Source: DATFDN01 sp035685165 (lineage in GTDB: Bacteria > Pseudomonadota > Alphaproteobacteria > Acetobacterales > Acetobacteraceae). Taken from it: a stretch of DNA of 64,000 nt. Below are positions 15,854-25,490 of this stretch, one piece after another (position 1 is the stretch's first letter; every line of letters starts with the position of its first letter). The stretch covers positions 108,948 through 172,947 of the forward strand of contig DASRBI010000013.1 of assembly GCA_035685165.1 (NCBI GenBank), written 5' to 3'. Both the position numbers and the translations under genes were made by a program. Under the pieces are notes generated by a model that made no database searches, had not been told where the DNA came from, and worked only from the letters and a program-made list of their open reading frames with translations.

Positions 15854-17899
15854 TCAGCGCAAGGACGCGAGCACGCTGGCAGGGGTCAGGATTTGGTCGA
15901 GCACATGCGGTGATCGCTCGCCCGGGCGATAAAGAAGATAAAGCGGCACCCCCTCCCGCCCCTGCGCGCGCAGGAAGGCGCCGAGCGCGGGATCTTGGCG
16001 GGTCCAGTCGCCCACCAGCACAGCGACGCCATGATCACGGAACGCGCTTTGCACCGCCGCGCTCTCTAGCGCGACGCGCTCGTTGACGAGGCAGGTGAGG
16101 CACCACGACGCGGTTACATCGACGAACACCGGCCGCTGTTGCGCGCGCAGCGCGGCGAGCCGGGCGGCGCTGAAGGGCTCGGCGCCCGGCAGGAACAAGC
16201 GCGCCTCCCCGGCATCGGCCGGTCCCGCCGCAAGGGCGGGCAGCAAGGCGAAGGCGGCCACCGCCAGTCCGGTCGCGCCGAGGACGCCGGCGCGCCGCCG
16301 GCCGGGCGTCGCATCCTGGGTGGCGCCGAGGACAAACGCGGCGAGCGCAACGAGCGCCATGCCGCCAAGCGCCAGGAAGAGCCCGCTGCGTCCCGCCTCC
16401 TGGTCGAGCACCCACAACAGCCAGGCGGCGGTCGCGTACATCGGCAGCGCCAGGACGCGACGGAACCACTCCATCCACCGCCCGGGGCGCGGCAGAAGCC
16501 GCGCCAAGCCGGGCACGACGGCGAGCGCGAGATAGGGCGCAGCGAGGCCGGCTCCCATGGCGAGGAAAACGGAGAGCCCCGCGGCGGGCGGCGCGGCGAG
16601 CGCGCCGGCGACCGCGATGGCCATGAAGGGGGCGCTGCAGGGCGTGGCGACCAGCACCGCCAGCACGCCGGTCACGAAGCTGCCGACCGCGCCGCCGCGC
16701 GCGCCGAGCCCCTGCCCCGCCCCGGCGAACCGCCCGGCGCCGACACGGAACATGCCGGAGAGATTGAGCCCGATCGCGAGCATCACCCAGGCGGTCGCGG
16801 CAACGAAGCCGGGCGAGGCGAACTGAAACCCCCAGCCCGCCGCGCTGGCCAGTCCCTCGCGCGCCAGCATCAGCGCGCCGCCGAGCGCCGCGAAGCTCGT
16901 CAACACTCCGCTCCCATAGGCAACGGCGTGGCCACCCCGCCGTTCGCGGGTTGCCGCGAGCGCCAGCGCCTTCATCGCCAGCACCGGAAACACGCAGGGC
17001 ATCAGGTTGAGAAGCACGCCCCCGGCGAAGGCAAGCGCCCAAAGCCGCCAGAGCGGCGTGTCGGGAGCGGCGAACATCGGCGGCACCGGACCGGGCTCGG
17101 CACGCAGCGCGACCGCGCTCGGGAGCCCCGCGCGGTCAGTCAGCAGCAGCACGCCGGAGAGCGGCCGGCCGGCGCTGAACTGCTTGCCGCGCTTGAGCGC
17201 GAGCGCAAGGCCGCCCGGCACGGCGCGGAGCGGCTGCGGCGCGGCATCGACGATCGCGCCCTCGCTGTCCGGCACGAACGAAGCCGCGCGGATGGTCGTG
17301 GGGCCAAGCTCGGAGCCGAGCACGGCAAGCGTGCCGTCCGGCGCGATCGTCGCCTGCCACGGCACGGCGCGCGGCACCGCTCTCTCGGCGGCGGCAAACA
17401 GCGGCGCCTCGGCCGACGGCGCGGCCGAGCCCGCAGGCAGATCGAGCCGGAACCGACCTTCCTGCGGGATGCAGATGTCCTTGCACACGAGCCAATTGGC
17501 TTCGGCTCGCGCGTGCAGCCCGTCCGCGTCCGCCGGCACGGTGACGGGAACGCTCAGCAGCACCTCGCCGCTATAGGCGTAAACGAGCAGCGGCCCCTCG
17601 CGCAGCCGCGCGGGCGCGGGCCATTCGATGGCGCCGGGGCGAAAGCCTGGCGGCAGCGACAGGCGCAGTTCGGGCGGCGCGCCGGCTTCGCCAGGGTTCT
17701 TCCAGTAAACATGCCAGCCGGGCGCGATCCGCAGGAGCAAACCGAGGCGCTGCGTCGCGCCCGGTGCGGCATGATCGCTGTCGGAAACGAGGCTGGCGCG
17801 CATCTGCGGCGTAATCACCGGGGTGCTTTCCAGCGCGCGTGCCGGAGCGGCGCCGAACAGGGCTGTCAGCAGGCCGAAAACGAGCAGATACCGAACCAC
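15854..17899 (-). CDS. DsbD/ScsB-type protein-disulfide reductase
   Basis: The product is 681 residues. A signal peptide (LLVFGLLTALFGAAPARA) leads into a periplasmic immunoglobulin-like domain with GWHVYWKNPGEAGAPPEL and a Cys pair in VCKDIC. The central DsbD-beta membrane domain has about eight helices with its two key cysteines in NLMPCVFPVL and ATPCSAPFM. The C-terminal thioredoxin-like domain has WCLTC near residue 597. The protein moves electrons from cytoplasmic thioredoxin across the inner membrane to periplasmic partners such as DsbC, CcmG or peroxidase systems. The N-terminal domain type resembles ScsB more than E. coli DsbD. Its start lies 86 bases from the divergent hrpB start. 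Confidence 0.93.
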   Translation of the reverse strand: MVRYLLVFGLLTALFGAAPARALESTPVITPQMRASLVSDSDHAAPGATQRLGLLLRIAPGWHVYWKNPGEAGAPPELRLSLPPGFRPGAIEWPAPARLREGPLLVYAYSGEVLLSVPVTVPADADGLHARAEANWLVCKDICIPQEGRFRLDLPAGSAAPSAEAPLFAAAERAVPRAVPWQATIAPDGTLAVLGSELGPTTIRAASFVPDSEGAIVDAAPQPLRAVPGGLALALKRGKQFSAGRPLSGVLLLTDRAGLPSAVALRAEPGPVPPMFAAPDTPLWRLWALAFAGGVLLNLMPCVFPVLAMKALALAATRERRGGHAVAYGSGVLTSFAALGGALMLAREGLASAAGWGFQFASPGFVAATAWVMLAIGLNLSGMFRVGAGRFAGAGQGLGARGGAVGSFVTGVLAVLVATPCSAPFMAIAVAGALAAPPAAGLSVFLAMGAGLAAPYLALAVVPGLARLLPRPGRWMEWFRRVLALPMYATAAWLLWVLDQEAGRSGLFLALGGMALVALAAFVLGATQDATPGRRRAGVLGATGLAVAAFALLPALAAGPADAGEARLFLPGAEPFSAARLAALRAQQRPVFVDVTASWCLTCLVNERVALESAAVQSAFRDHGVAVLVGDWTRQDPALGAFLRAQGREGVPLYLLYRPGERSPHVLDQILTPASVLASLR

Positions 17900-17985
17900 C
17901 GTCGCTCCGTGCCGGGCGGCTCGCCCGCAGGCGCCGCCACCGAACCTGGGCAGCTTTGGCCACCGGTGCTAGGCGGGCGCCGCAC

Positions 17986-20421
17986 ATGGCGCCCGATCTT
18001 CCCGTCACCGACGCGCTGCCGGCGCTTCATGCCACATTGACGACCGGACGCAACGCCATCCTTATTGCGCCCCCCGGCGCGGGCAAGACCACCCTCGTGC
18101 CGCTCGCCCTGCTTGATGCGCCCTGGCGCGGCGATGGCCGCATCCTCGTCCTTGAGCCGCGCCGGCTCGCCACCCGGGCCGCCGCAGCGCGCATGGCGGC
18201 GCTGCGCGGCGAAAGCGTGGGCCGCACAGTCGGCTACCGCACAAGGCTCGACGCCGCCGTCTCCGCCGAGACCCGGATCGAGGTGCTGACGGAGGGCCTG
18301 CTGCTGCGCCGCCTGCTGAGCGATCCGGGCCTGGAGGGCGTCGCCGCCGTCCTGCTCGACGAAATACACGAACGCTCGCTCGATGCCGACCTCGCGCTCG
18401 CCCTCTGTCTCGAGTTGCAATCCGTGCTCCGCCCCGATCTGCGGCTGATCGCCATGTCGGCCACCGCCGACGCGGCGCGCCTGGCGCCGATGATGCAGGC
18501 GGACGTCGTCGAAAGCGCCGGCCGCATCCACCCGGTCGCCATCCGCCACGCCGCGCGCGACCTCGCCACCCCGCGCGACCTGCCGCGTGCAACCGCGGCG
18601 GCGATCCGAACTGCGCTGGCCGAGGAACCGGGCGACATCCTCGCCTTCCTGCCAGGGATGGCGGAAATCCGGCGCACCGGGGCCGAGCTCCAGGGATGCG
18701 GCGCCTTGGTGCAGGCGCTGCACGGCGACCTGCCGCAAGCGGAGCAAGACCGGGCGCTCAGCCGCGGTCCTGAGCGGCGGGTCGTGCTCGCCACCTCCAT
18801 TGCCGAGACCTCGCTCACGGTGCCCGGCGTCCGTGTGGTGATCGACGGCGGGTTCCGCCGCGCGCCACGGCTTGACCCGGGCACCGGGCTGACCCGGCTC
18901 GCAACCGTGCGGATTTCACGCGCCGCCGCCGACCAGCGCGCCGGCCGGGCCGGGCGCGAGGCACCGGGCGTCGCCATCCGGCTTTGGACCGCGGCGCAGC
19001 ATCGCGGCCTTGGCGCTTTCGACCGACCGGAAATCTTGGAGGCCGAGCTTTCCGGCCTGGTCCTCGCGTGCGCCGCCTGGGGCACCGGGCCAGGGGCGCT
19101 GCGCTTTCTCGACCAGCCGCCCGCCGGTGCGCTCGCCGCGGCGTGCGCCTTGCTGAAAGAGCTTGGCGCCCTCAACGAGGCGGGCAGGATCACCGCCGAC
19201 GGCCGGCGCATGGCCGACCTCGGCGCCCATCCGCGGCTCGCCGCGATGATGCTCGCCGCGCGCTCGGCCGGCGAGGCGGCGCTCGCGGCCGACCTCGCGG
19301 CACTCCTCGAGGAGCGGGACCCGTTCCGCGGCCCCGAGCCCCCGGCCGAGATCGGCCTTCGCCTTGCCGCCCTTGCCGAGGGCGATCCGGCCGCCGACCG
19401 CAGCATCCTCGCGCGAACGCGGCGTGCCGCCGCGCAGTACCGACGGCGCCTTGGCATCGGACGCGCGGCGTCGGCCGAGGGGGATCCCGCGTTCCTCATC
19501 GCCGCGGGCTTCCCCGACCGGATTGCCCAGCGGCGCGGCGAACCGGGCGCGTTCCGCCTTGCGGGCGGCGGCGGGGCGCGGCTGCCGCGAACCGACAAGT
19601 TGGCGACGGCGCCCCTGCTTGCCGTGGCGGCGCTCGACCTCCGCACCTCCGCGCGCATCCGTCTCGCCGCCCCGCTCAGCGCGGAGGCGCTGCCGCCCGC
19701 TGTCGCGGCGCGCGTCGCGGAACAGGCGGAGACGAGCCTCGATCCGGCAACCGGCGCGGTGCTCGCCCGTCGCCGCCGGCGCCTGGGCGCGCTAATCCTC
19801 GCCGATCGCACCGAACCCGCCGCACCGGACCAAGCCGCCGCCTGTCTCACTGCGGCGATTGCCGCGCAGGCGCTCCGCCCGCTGCCCTGGACCGACGCGG
19901 CGCGCCAGCTCCAGGCGCGCGTGGCGCTGATGCGCCGCATCGAACCCGAGGCCGGCTGGCCCGATCTTTCCGATGCCGCGCTGGCGGCCTCGGCGGATGA
20001 ATGGTTGCGGCCGCATCTCGACGGCATCAACCGGCTCGCCGATGCGCAGAAGCTCGATCTCGTGGCCATCCTCGGCGAGCGCCTGCCCCCGCGCCTGCGC
20101 CTGCGCCTCGATCGCGCGCTGCCGCCGGCGCTCGATCTACCGTCTGGGCGCGCGCCGATCGACTACACGCAGCCGGTGCCCCTCGCCGCCGCGCGCGCGC
20201 AGCACTTCTTCGGCATGAACGCGACCCCGCGACTTGCCGACGGACGTATCCCGATCGCACTCGCCCTTTTGTCGCCGGCCTCGCGGCCGATCGCCGTCAC
20301 CGGCGATATCGCCGCCTTTTGGCAGGGCGGCTGGCAAGAGGTCCGCCGGGAGATGCGCGGGCGCTATCCACGCCATCCCTGGCCGGAGGACCCACGGTCA
20401 GCGCCGCCAAAAAAGAGCTGA
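17986..20421 (+). CDS. hrpB: ATP-dependent RNA helicase HrpB
   Basis: The product is 811 residues, the usual HrpB size. Helicase motifs: Walker A APPGAGKTT near residue 28, motif II DEIHER near 125, motif III SAT near 158, and motif VI in AADQRAGRAGREAPG near residue 310. The HrpB-specific C-terminal domain ends in ITGDIAAFW-type text (VTGDIAAFWQGGWQEV) with RGRYPRHPWPEDP, diagnostic of HrpB over HrpA. The start at 17986 (MAPDLPVTDALPAL) is chosen over an upstream in-frame start because it aligns with the family N-terminus. HrpB's cellular role is poorly defined. Confidence 0.96.
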   Translation: MAPDLPVTDALPALHATLTTGRNAILIAPPGAGKTTLVPLALLDAPWRGDGRILVLEPRRLATRAAAARMAALRGESVGRTVGYRTRLDAAVSAETRIEVLTEGLLLRRLLSDPGLEGVAAVLLDEIHERSLDADLALALCLELQSVLRPDLRLIAMSATADAARLAPMMQADVVESAGRIHPVAIRHAARDLATPRDLPRATAAAIRTALAEEPGDILAFLPGMAEIRRTGAELQGCGALVQALHGDLPQAEQDRALSRGPERRVVLATSIAETSLTVPGVRVVIDGGFRRAPRLDPGTGLTRLATVRISRAAADQRAGRAGREAPGVAIRLWTAAQHRGLGAFDRPEILEAELSGLVLACAAWGTGPGALRFLDQPPAGALAAACALLKELGALNEAGRITADGRRMADLGAHPRLAAMMLAARSAGEAALAADLAALLEERDPFRGPEPPAEIGLRLAALAEGDPAADRSILARTRRAAAQYRRRLGIGRAASAEGDPAFLIAAGFPDRIAQRRGEPGAFRLAGGGGARLPRTDKLATAPLLAVAALDLRTSARIRLAAPLSAEALPPAVAARVAEQAETSLDPATGAVLARRRRRLGALILADRTEPAAPDQAAACLTAAIAAQALRPLPWTDAARQLQARVALMRRIEPEAGWPDLSDAALAASADEWLRPHLDGINRLADAQKLDLVAILGERLPPRLRLRLDRALPPALDLPSGRAPIDYTQPVPLAAARAQHFFGMNATPRLADGRIPIALALLSPASRPIAVTGDIAAFWQGGWQEVRREMRGRYPRHPWPEDPRSAPPKKS

Positions 20422-20502
20422 CCGGCGTTCTTGTTGCGCTCGCGCGTCCATGCCATCTCGGTTGCAAGGCCGGACGCCGCCACGGAGAGAGAAGACGACG
20501 CA

Positions 20503-21612
20503 ATGCCCGTCCCCCGCACCTCTTGGCTCCTTCCGAGGGGATTGGCGCTGGCCCTCGCGCTGCTCACCGCCTCCTGCACCCAGCCGCCGGCCGCGTTGTC
20601 CGCCGGCCCGCAAGTTGCGCCGGCGAGCTTCGCGCCGCTGGTCAAGCGGGTACTGCCCGCGGTCGTCAACATCGCCGTGAGCGAAACCGTGAGCGCCGGC
20701 AATCTGCTCGAACAGATCCCGCCCGAGCTGCGCGATACGCCCCTCGGCCGGGAGTTCCGCCGCCGCTTCGGCAATGGTCAGCGCGAAAACGTGATGGGCG
20801 CCGGATCGGGCTTCATCATCGACCCGTCCGGCATCATCGTCACCAACAACCATGTCGTCGGCAACGCCACCAAGATCACCGTCTCGCTGCTCGACGGCGA
20901 GCAGCTTCCCGCCTCCGTGATCGGGGCCGACGAGCTCACCGACGTCGCCGTGATTCGCGTGCAGCCGCCGCATCCGCTGCCGGCGGTGACGTGGGGCGAT
21001 TCGAAAAAGGTGGAGGTCGGCGACTGGGTGCTCACCGCGGGCAATCCGTTCGGCCTCGGCGGGTCGGTGTCGGTCGGCATCATCTCCGCGCTGGGGCGCG
21101 ATCTCGGCGCCGGGCCGTTCGACAATTTCCTGCAGCTCGATGCCCCTATCAATCCCGGCAACTCGGGCGGACCCGCGTTCAACATGCAAGGGCAGGTGAT
21201 CGGCATGACGACAGCGATCGTCTCGCCGAGCGGCGGGTCGGTGGGGATCGCCTTCGCCATTCCCTCCGATCTCGTCCGCCGCACGGTCGAGGAGCTGGAG
21301 GCGCACGGTTCCATCCCGCGCGGCTGGCTGGGGGTCTCTGTTGAGAATGCGGAACGTTCGTCCGACGCGACTCCGAAGGGCGTGCTCGTCGCGGGCGTGG
21401 AGCGCGGCAGTCCCGCCGCGCGCGCGGGACTGCGGCCCGGCGACGTCGTCGTGGCGGTCAACGGCGAGGCTGTGAACACCTCGCTCGGTCTGGTTCGCGA
21501 CATCGCGGAACGGGCGCCCGGGCAGAGCGTGACGCTTGAAATCCTCCGGGATGGTAGGACCCTGTCTATCCGAGTGGTCGTCGGACAGCGGCCGGCCGAG
21601 ATGTCGGAGTAG
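20503..21612 (+). CDS. HtrA/DegP-type serine protease with one PDZ domain, likely lipoprotein
   Basis: The product is 369 residues. The N-terminal LALALLTASC matches a lipobox (cleavage before Cys), so it is probably anchored in the envelope facing the periplasm. The trypsin-like domain has the triad His117 (TNNHVV), Asp147 (TDVAVIRV) and Ser221 (NPGNSGGPA). A single PDZ domain spans about residues 275-365 with the GWLGVSV and SPAARAGLRPGDVVVAVNG motifs. HtrA proteases degrade or refold misfolded envelope proteins. GGAGAG before ATG 20503 supports this start. It is followed 20 bases later by a response regulator and then a kinase, an arrangement suggesting envelope-stress control. Confidence 0.94.
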   Translation: MPVPRTSWLLPRGLALALALLTASCTQPPAALSAGPQVAPASFAPLVKRVLPAVVNIAVSETVSAGNLLEQIPPELRDTPLGREFRRRFGNGQRENVMGAGSGFIIDPSGIIVTNNHVVGNATKITVSLLDGEQLPASVIGADELTDVAVIRVQPPHPLPAVTWGDSKKVEVGDWVLTAGNPFGLGGSVSVGIISALGRDLGAGPFDNFLQLDAPINPGNSGGPAFNMQGQVIGMTTAIVSPSGGSVGIAFAIPSDLVRRTVEELEAHGSIPRGWLGVSVENAERSSDATPKGVLVAGVERGSPAARAGLRPGDVVVAVNGEAVNTSLGLVRDIAERAPGQSVTLEILRDGRTLSIRVVVGQRPAEMSE

Positions 21613-21632
21613 AGGACGCCAGGAGGGATGCG

Positions 21633-22316
21633 ATGCGGATTCTCGTAGTGGAAGACGACAGGGAGGTTGCGGGCTTCGTCCTGCGCGGCCTGCGCGAAGC
21701 CGGGCACGTGGTCGAGCACGCGACCAACGGCCGCGACGGGCTGTTCCTCGCCGCGAGCGAGCCGTTCGATGCCGTGATCCTCGACCGGATGCTGCCCGGC
21801 GGGATCGACGGGCTGCGAGTGCTCGAGACCTTGCGCTCGCAGAAAAACACCACGCCGGTGATGATCCTGTCGGCCCTCGCCGATGTCGACGAGCGGGTGA
21901 AGGGACTGAAGGCCGGGGGCGATGACTATCTCACCAAGCCGTTCGCCTTCTCTGAGCTGCTAGCGCGGATCGAGGCGCTCTCGCGGCGCGGCAAGGCCGA
22001 AGGGCCCGTGACGAAGCTGCAGGTCGCCGATCTGGAGCTCGACCTCCTCTCGCGGCAGGTGAAACGGGCCGGCCAGAAGATCGAGCTCCAGCCGCGCGAG
22101 TTCCGCCTGCTCGAATACCTGATGCGCCATGCCGGCCAGGTGGTGACCCGCACCATGCTGCTGGAGGGCGTGTGGGACTACCATTTCGATCCGCAGACCA
22201 ATGTGATCGACGTGCACGTCTCGCGCCTGCGCCAGAAGGTGGACAAGCCGTTCCCCTCGCCGCTGATCCACACGGTGCGGAACGCCGGATACATGCTGCG
22301 GGCCGACAACGCCTGA
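21633..22316 (+). CDS. OmpR-family response regulator
   Basis: The product is 227 residues. The receiver domain (1-120) has the acidic pocket EDD (7-9), phospho-acceptor Asp51 (VILDRMLP) and Lys near 101 (LTKPF). A winged-helix DNA-binding domain (about 130-225) has the typical LQPREFRLLEYLMRHAGQVVTRTMLLEGVWDY and IDVHVSRLRQKVD segments. GGAGG lies a few bases before the ATG. It sits between the HtrA protease and the kinase at 22341 and is their obvious partner. Autoregulation of the unit, including the protease, is likely but no operator was identified. Confidence 0.96.
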   Translation: MRILVVEDDREVAGFVLRGLREAGHVVEHATNGRDGLFLAASEPFDAVILDRMLPGGIDGLRVLETLRSQKNTTPVMILSALADVDERVKGLKAGGDDYLTKPFAFSELLARIEALSRRGKAEGPVTKLQVADLELDLLSRQVKRAGQKIELQPREFRLLEYLMRHAGQVVTRTMLLEGVWDYHFDPQTNVIDVHVSRLRQKVDKPFPSPLIHTVRNAGYMLRADNA

Positions 22317-22340
22317 TCGCTCCGAGCGTTATCCCCTGAC

Positions 22341-23747
22341 GTGATCTCGCCGCTCCGGCTCTGGCGCAATCGGCGCATCGCCCGCTCGGCCGGCGTTCGC
22401 TTCGCGGCCGTCTACGCGGTGCTGCTCGCCATCAGCGCCACGGCGCTCGCGCTCTTTCTGTGGTGGGCGACGGCGGGTCTGCTCGACCGGCAGACCGAGG
22501 CGACGATCCAGTCCGATGCGCAGAGCCTACAGGAACGTTTCCGCCAGGGCGGCACCGCGGCGCTGATCTTGTCCATCGAGAACCGGCTTGCGCTCGATGT
22601 GGAGGACAACGCTATTTACTTGCTCGCCGACCCGGAGTTGCACCGGATCGCCGGCAACCTGCTCAACTGGCCGCCGATGGTCACGCGCAATGACGGCCGC
22701 TACGAGTTGCAGGTGCAGCGTGCCGGCGTGCGCTCGCTCGCTTTCGTGCAACGCTACGACTTGCCGAACGGTGATCATCTTCTAGTCGGCCGCGACATCC
22801 AGGCGCGGTCACAGTTGCGGCGCCTGCTGACCGACGCGCTTCTATGGGCGATGGGCGTCGTCCTGGTGATGGCGACCATCGGCGGCCTGTTCGTGCGTTT
22901 GCTGTTCCGCCGGGCGCTGGCGAGCCTGTCGGCGACGACCACGGCGATCGCCGCCGGAGATTTCGGCCGTCGTGTGCCGCTGTCGGGCCGCCGCGACGAA
23001 TTCGATCAGATGGCCGAGACCGTGAACGAAATGCTGGACCGGATCACGCGCCTGATGGACGGCGTGCGCCAGGTCTCGAACGCCATCGCGCATGATCTCC
23101 GCACCCCGATCACTCGCGCCCGCGCGCGGCTCGAGGAGGCGGCGAGCCATGCCGAGACCGAGGAGGAGCTGCGGGCGGCGATCGAGCGGGCGACCAGCGA
23201 TCTCGACGGCATCGTCGCGATCTTCCAGGGCCTGCTGCGGATCGCCGAGATCGAGGCGGGCTCCCGCCGCGCCGCCTTCGCCGAGACCGATCTGGTGCCA
23301 CTCCTGCAGGGCGTAGCCGAGCTGTACGAGGCTGTTGCCGAGGAGAAGAACGTGCGCCTCGAACTCCGCCTGCCCGAACGGCTAACCGCCTATGGCGATC
23401 CAGCACTGATCCAGCAGGCAGTCGCCAATTTGATCGACAATGCCGTCAAGTTCTCCCCTGAAGGCGCCGCCGTGCGGCTGGAGGCTTCGGCGCAGGGCTC
23501 GGCGGCCTGCATCACCGTGGCCGACCAGGGCCCCGGCATCCCGCCGGAGGACCGGAAGCACGCCACGGAACGGTTTTTCCGGGGCGAAAAGGCCCGCAGT
23601 ACGCCAGGGTCGGGATTAGGGCTTGCTTTAGTGCAAGCAGTCGCGCAGCTTCACGGCGGGCGGCTCGAACTGTCCGATGCCGCACCAGGACTCGTTGCGA
23701 AGCTTTTCCTTTCGGCCCGCCCCCCGCAGAGGCCAGATGCAGGCTAA
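22341..23747 (+). CDS. HAMP-domain sensor histidine kinase
   Basis: The product is 468 residues from a GTG start. There are two membrane helices (about 20-40 and 170-190) with a periplasmic domain between them. A HAMP linker follows (ITTAIAAGDFGRRVP-like region), then the dimerisation helix with phospho-acceptor His251 in AHDLRTPITRAR. The C-terminal HATPase domain has VANLIDNAVKFSPEG (N box), VADQGPGIP (G1) and TPGSGLGLALV (G2). It is expected to phosphorylate the regulator encoded just upstream. Its 3' end overlaps the next small gene by 11 bases, indicating a single transcript. Confidence 0.95.
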   Translation: MISPLRLWRNRRIARSAGVRFAAVYAVLLAISATALALFLWWATAGLLDRQTEATIQSDAQSLQERFRQGGTAALILSIENRLALDVEDNAIYLLADPELHRIAGNLLNWPPMVTRNDGRYELQVQRAGVRSLAFVQRYDLPNGDHLLVGRDIQARSQLRRLLTDALLWAMGVVLVMATIGGLFVRLLFRRALASLSATTTAIAAGDFGRRVPLSGRRDEFDQMAETVNEMLDRITRLMDGVRQVSNAIAHDLRTPITRARARLEEAASHAETEEELRAAIERATSDLDGIVAIFQGLLRIAEIEAGSRRAAFAETDLVPLLQGVAELYEAVAEEKNVRLELRLPERLTAYGDPALIQQAVANLIDNAVKFSPEGAAVRLEASAQGSAACITVADQGPGIPPEDRKHATERFFRGEKARSTPGSGLGLALVQAVAQLHGGRLELSDAAPGLVAKLFLSARPPQRPDAG

Positions 23748-24126
23748 CGGCGTTGTCACACCACCGGCAGGCCGGCAGCAAAGCGTCCTTCGCTATCTGG
23801 CACGCATGTCGTTGGTCGTCCGCATCGCCGGAATTGCTGGCATCGCGGCGGGCATCGGCATCGTGCTGGCATTCGTCATTCCCCGCTCGGGACCGACCCC
23901 GACGGTCGTCGTTACGACGGATACCGAGCCGTTCTGCCAGCAGCTTTCCGCCAAGCTGCAGGAGCTGATCCGCGTCTCCCCACGTCCGCCGCAGCCCGAT
24001 GTGCTCTCGCTCGGCGACGAAGGACGGCATCTTTGCGACATCGGTGAGGTGCGCGGCGGCATCCTGCGGCTGCGCCGCGGCGTCGCGTTGATGATGCACC
24101 AGCTCGACCAGCGCGGCGCGCCTTAG
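23737..24126 (+). CDS. small single-pass membrane protein, unknown function
   Basis: The product is 129 residues and is not assigned to a family. One strongly hydrophobic helix, about residues 28-50 (VVRIAGIAGIAAGIGIVLAFVI), is followed by a soluble C-terminal part with two cysteines (FCQQL and HLCDIGEVRGG) and a basic region, RLRRG. The ATG at 23737 overlaps the kinase stop by 11 bases, and a later in-frame Met just before the helix is an alternative. Placement at the end of the protease-regulator-kinase run suggests an accessory membrane component of that signalling unit; this is inference. The two cysteines could form a periplasmic disulfide if the C-terminus faces out. Confidence 0.6.
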   Translation: MQANGVVTPPAGRQQSVLRYLARMSLVVRIAGIAGIAAGIGIVLAFVIPRSGPTPTVVVTTDTEPFCQQLSAKLQELIRVSPRPPQPDVLSLGDEGRHLCDIGEVRGGILRLRRGVALMMHQLDQRGAP

Positions 24127-24182
24127 CCGCCCCGCGCTGCCGTTAGCTCGGCTTTAACCCGGACCGGCTTGAATGCCGGCGC

Positions 24183-25490
24183 ATGGACGCAAAAACGCGT
24201 TGCCGGCGCGGCCGGCTCGGGCGCCGATCCACCGCCCTTGGTGCCGCAATCGTACTTGGCGCTGTCGCAGCCCGGGCGCAGCTCCTGCCGGACCTGCCGC
24301 TGGCGACGATCCCGGGCATGGGTGCCGATCCCGGGGTGACGGTCCAGACGCGGCTGCGCCCCGCCTACGACCCGCTCGGCATTCCACTCGCCGATGCCCT
24401 GCTGCGTCCGCAAATCGAGGAGAGCGCCGGTTTCGACAGCGCGGTTCTGGGCGCGGGCGGCGGCGCGAGCGCGGTCATCCGCACCCATCCCTCGCTCGCT
24501 CTGACCGAAGACACCGCCGATCATGGTTATGGCCTTTATCTCGATGCCATCAACACAAGCTTCCCCGCGCTGGCGGTGCAGGACCGGACGGATGTCACCG
24601 CCACCGCCGGCGCCCGGGTCTCTCTCGGGCCGGGCACGCTGAGCTTCGGCGCCGCCCACTTTTCCCTCCACCAAGACCCGACTGAGCTCGACGCGCTTCC
24701 CACCGACGCGCCGATCCCATTCACGGTGAACGAGGCCGATGCCGGCTATTCGCTGCCGCTCGGCCGTCTTTCGCTCACCCCTCGGCTGTCCTTTGCGAGC
24801 TGGCGGTTCGGCACCGCTTCGGCCGCCGGCGTGCCGTTCCCGCAGAGCTACCGCGATCGCGACGTGCTGCGGGCGGACCTGACCGCCAGCTACGAGTTCG
24901 CCCCCCGGCGCGAAGCGGTGTTCGCCCTGCGGACGGCAACCCAGTTCTACGTCGATACACCGGCCGGGCAGCCCTCCGAGAACTCCGAGACAATCGCCCT
25001 GCTCGCGGGGATCGACGATGCGACCGACGGGCTTTGGCACTACCGCCTGCTCGGCGGCTGGGAGCACCGCGCCTATCGGGTGGGCGCGTTCGCGGCACAG
25101 TCGGTTCCAGTCGGCGAGGCGGATCTCGTGTTCGCCCCGGACGGGATGGTCAGCATCACGGCGAGCCTCACCCGCCGCATCGAGGACGCGGCGCAGGAGG
25201 GCGTGGCCGGGTTCGTCTATACCGATGTGCGGCTCGGCGCAGATTATGAGTGGCGGCGCAACGTCATCCTGCACGCCGATCTCGGCTGGCAGCACGCCGC
25301 GCTCGCCGGCAGCAACGGAACCCAGCGGATCGAGGGCGGCGCCCTTGCCGCGACTTGGCTGCTTAACCGCCATCTGCGCCTGACCGCGAGCTACGACCTC
25401 TCCGCGGTCCGCACGACTGGCAACGTCTCCGGCCTCGGGGGCAGCTTCGTCCGCAGCCTCGGCCTGCTCACCTTGCGGGCAGCGATGTGA
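24183..25490 (+). CDS. outer-membrane beta-barrel protein, BBP2 type
   Basis: The product is 435 residues. A signal peptide (ALGAAIVLGAVAARA) is followed by a proline-rich stretch (LPDLPLATIPGMG) and then alternating amphipathic strands to the C-terminus. Barrel signs include the repeated aromatic/Gly pattern, ADYEWRRNVILHADLGWQHAAL, and the final strands LRLTASYDLSAVRTTG. It fits the beta-barrel porin 2 family (PF10082), whose members are often found in exopolysaccharide clusters. The last codon overlaps the next gene's start by 4 bases (ATGTGA), so it is translationally coupled to a WecG-type glycosyltransferase. That supports a role in polysaccharide export, although no polymerase or Wza-like gene is here. 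Confidence 0.8.
   Translation: MDAKTRCRRGRLGRRSTALGAAIVLGAVAARAQLLPDLPLATIPGMGADPGVTVQTRLRPAYDPLGIPLADALLRPQIEESAGFDSAVLGAGGGASAVIRTHPSLALTEDTADHGYGLYLDAINTSFPALAVQDRTDVTATAGARVSLGPGTLSFGAAHFSLHQDPTELDALPTDAPIPFTVNEADAGYSLPLGRLSLTPRLSFASWRFGTASAAGVPFPQSYRDRDVLRADLTASYEFAPRREAVFALRTATQFYVDTPAGQPSENSETIALLAGIDDATDGLWHYRLLGGWEHRAYRVGAFAAQSVPVGEADLVFAPDGMVSITASLTRRIEDAAQEGVAGFVYTDVRLGADYEWRRNVILHADLGWQHAALAGSNGTQRIEGGALAATWLLNRHLRLTASYDLSAVRTTGNVSGLGGSFVRSLGLLTLRAAM

Noticed and set aside
16139..18040. 633-codon plus-strand frame opposite the DsbD-type gene
   Set aside because: Shadow frame: Arg/Gly/His-rich, no domain, and the opposite strand encodes a complete DsbD-type protein with conserved cysteines.
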